Source: CAHJWH01 sp965198905 (lineage in GTDB: Bacteria > Pseudomonadota > Alphaproteobacteria > Caulobacterales > Caulobacteraceae). Taken from it: 64,000 bases of DNA. Under the pieces are notes generated by a model. That model was given only the letters and a program-made list of their open reading frames with translations, was not told the DNA's origin and ran no database searches. Position numbers and translations under genes: made by a program. Shown piece after piece: positions 63,422 to 64,000 of this stretch (position 1 is its first letter; the number at the start of each line of letters is the position of its first letter). The DNA lies in contig OZ240678.1 in NCBI GenBank assembly GCA_965198905.1, forward strand, positions 496,001 through 560,000, in the 5' to 3' direction.

Positions 63422-64000
63422 ATGAGCTTCGGCTCCGATCTCGATGAGGCGGCCGCGATCTCGGTCACGCGCTTCGGCCTCGGCCCCCGACCTGGGGAAC
63501 TGGCCCTGGTCCGGGCCGACCCGCAGGGCTGGCTGCGCGAGCAGATACGCACCGAGGGCGCGGACCTGCCGGTGTCCGCCACAGCCCTGCCGCTGGCCAG
63601 CGCCCAGGACGGCTATCAGGCCTTCCTCGCCTCCCGCGCCGCGGAGAAGGCGGCCGGCGCCGATCAGGTCGCGCGCAAGGCGGCCATGCAGCCGCTGCAC
63701 GACCGCACCGACGCGGAGGGCCTGGCCCGCGCTGTGCTGGCGGTCACCACGCCGGCGCCGTTCCGGGAGCGCTGGGCGCTGTTCTGGGCCAACCATTTCA
63801 GCGTGTCCACGATCAAGGGCGAGGAGCTGAACGCCACCGCCGCGGGGTTCGAGCGCGAGGCTGTCCGCCCGCACGTGTTCGGCCGGTTCGAAGACATGCT
63901 GGCGGCCTCCTCCGCCCATCCCGCCATGCTGATGTATTTGGACCAGCAGGGCTCCGCCGGGCCGAACAGTCCCCAGGGCTTGAGGCATCCCGGCGCCGGG
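63422..64000 (+). CDS. DUF1800 domain-containing protein, 3' truncated by window edge
   Basis: The frame from ATG 63422 stays open to the window end (193 residues). It shows DUF1800 features: ISVTRFGLGPRPGE at the start, FRERWALFWANHFSVS and MLMYLDQQGSAGPNS. In other species DUF1800 genes are usually followed by a DUF1501 gene. The N-terminus has no obvious signal in the first residues (MSFGSDLDEAAA), although Tat export is sometimes predicted for the family. Divergent from the ATP12 gene with ~70 bp between. Confidence 0.85.
   Translation, partial: MSFGSDLDEAAAISVTRFGLGPRPGELALVRADPQGWLREQIRTEGADLPVSATALPLASAQDGYQAFLASRAAEKAAGADQVARKAAMQPLHDRTDAEGLARAVLAVTTPAPFRERWALFWANHFSVSTIKGEELNATAAGFEREAVRPHVFGRFEDMLAASSAHPAMLMYLDQQGSAGPNSPQGLRHPGAG

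Overview
This is a high-GC chromosomal segment of an alphaproteobacterium, most likely Caulobacteraceae and probably close to Phenylobacterium or Caulobacter. The pointers are a GTTC-N7-GTTC SOS box in front of recA, a gene with the full SpmX architecture (GH24 muramidase-like domain, acidic proline-rich linker, two C-terminal membrane helices), a TacA-like sigma-54 regulator nearby, GTG/TTG starts, tightly overlapping operons and intergenic palindromes. The species assignment is inference. I saw no rRNA, tRNA, CRISPR array, transposase or prophage.

1-12 kb holds core genes: the 3' part of a dihydroorotase, a stand-alone EAL phosphodiesterase, an ABC exporter, recA with its SOS box, a serine hydrolase, the ruvC-ruvA-ruvB-ybgC operon and a chemoreceptor with a CheR-tether-like tail. 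12-17.4 kb has a small TonB-C-like secreted protein, carA, a fatty acid hydroxylase, a DUF2336 protein, mutM, and rpsD with a clear terminator.

17.6-34 kb is richer in accessory and stress-type genes: an orphan HicB-like/RHH protein, CsbD and GlsB/YeaQ, DUF445, the cyoABCD quinol oxidase operon, DUF1003, a large CheB-CheR-PAS-HWE kinase fusion, DUF6894, a Crp/Fnr regulator, DUF3606, a cold-shock protein, a PHB-depolymerase-like esterase, small basic proteins and an MDR oxidoreductase. 34-37 kb is one large GT2-GT4-DUF4214 glycosyltransferase.

37-45.8 kb is the most system-like block: an ECF sigma factor and anti-sigma factor, then a five-gene minus-strand operon (alpha/beta hydrolase lipoprotein, DUF1295 reductase-like membrane protein, CFA-synthase-like methyltransferase, DUF2177, second CFA synthase) divergent from an FAD-dependent oxidase/DUF1365 pair. 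It looks like a stress-induced membrane-lipid modification module, related in content to the sigmaE-ChrR singlet-oxygen/furan-fatty-acid genes of Rhodobacter but with a different type of anti-sigma factor.

46-56 kb is metabolism and envelope: an Old Yellow Enzyme, gpmA, a slipin, a small membrane protein-kdsD-phosphomannomutase-unknown gene run, and aconitase. 56-64 kb has a P1-family peptidase, the SpmX homologue with a candidate sigma-54 promoter, a DUF992 protein, a His-rich secreted protein, a TacA-like regulator, a POT peptide transporter, an ATP12-family chaperone and the start of a DUF1800 protein. The proximity of SpmX and its probable activator suggests a polarity/cell-cycle locus.
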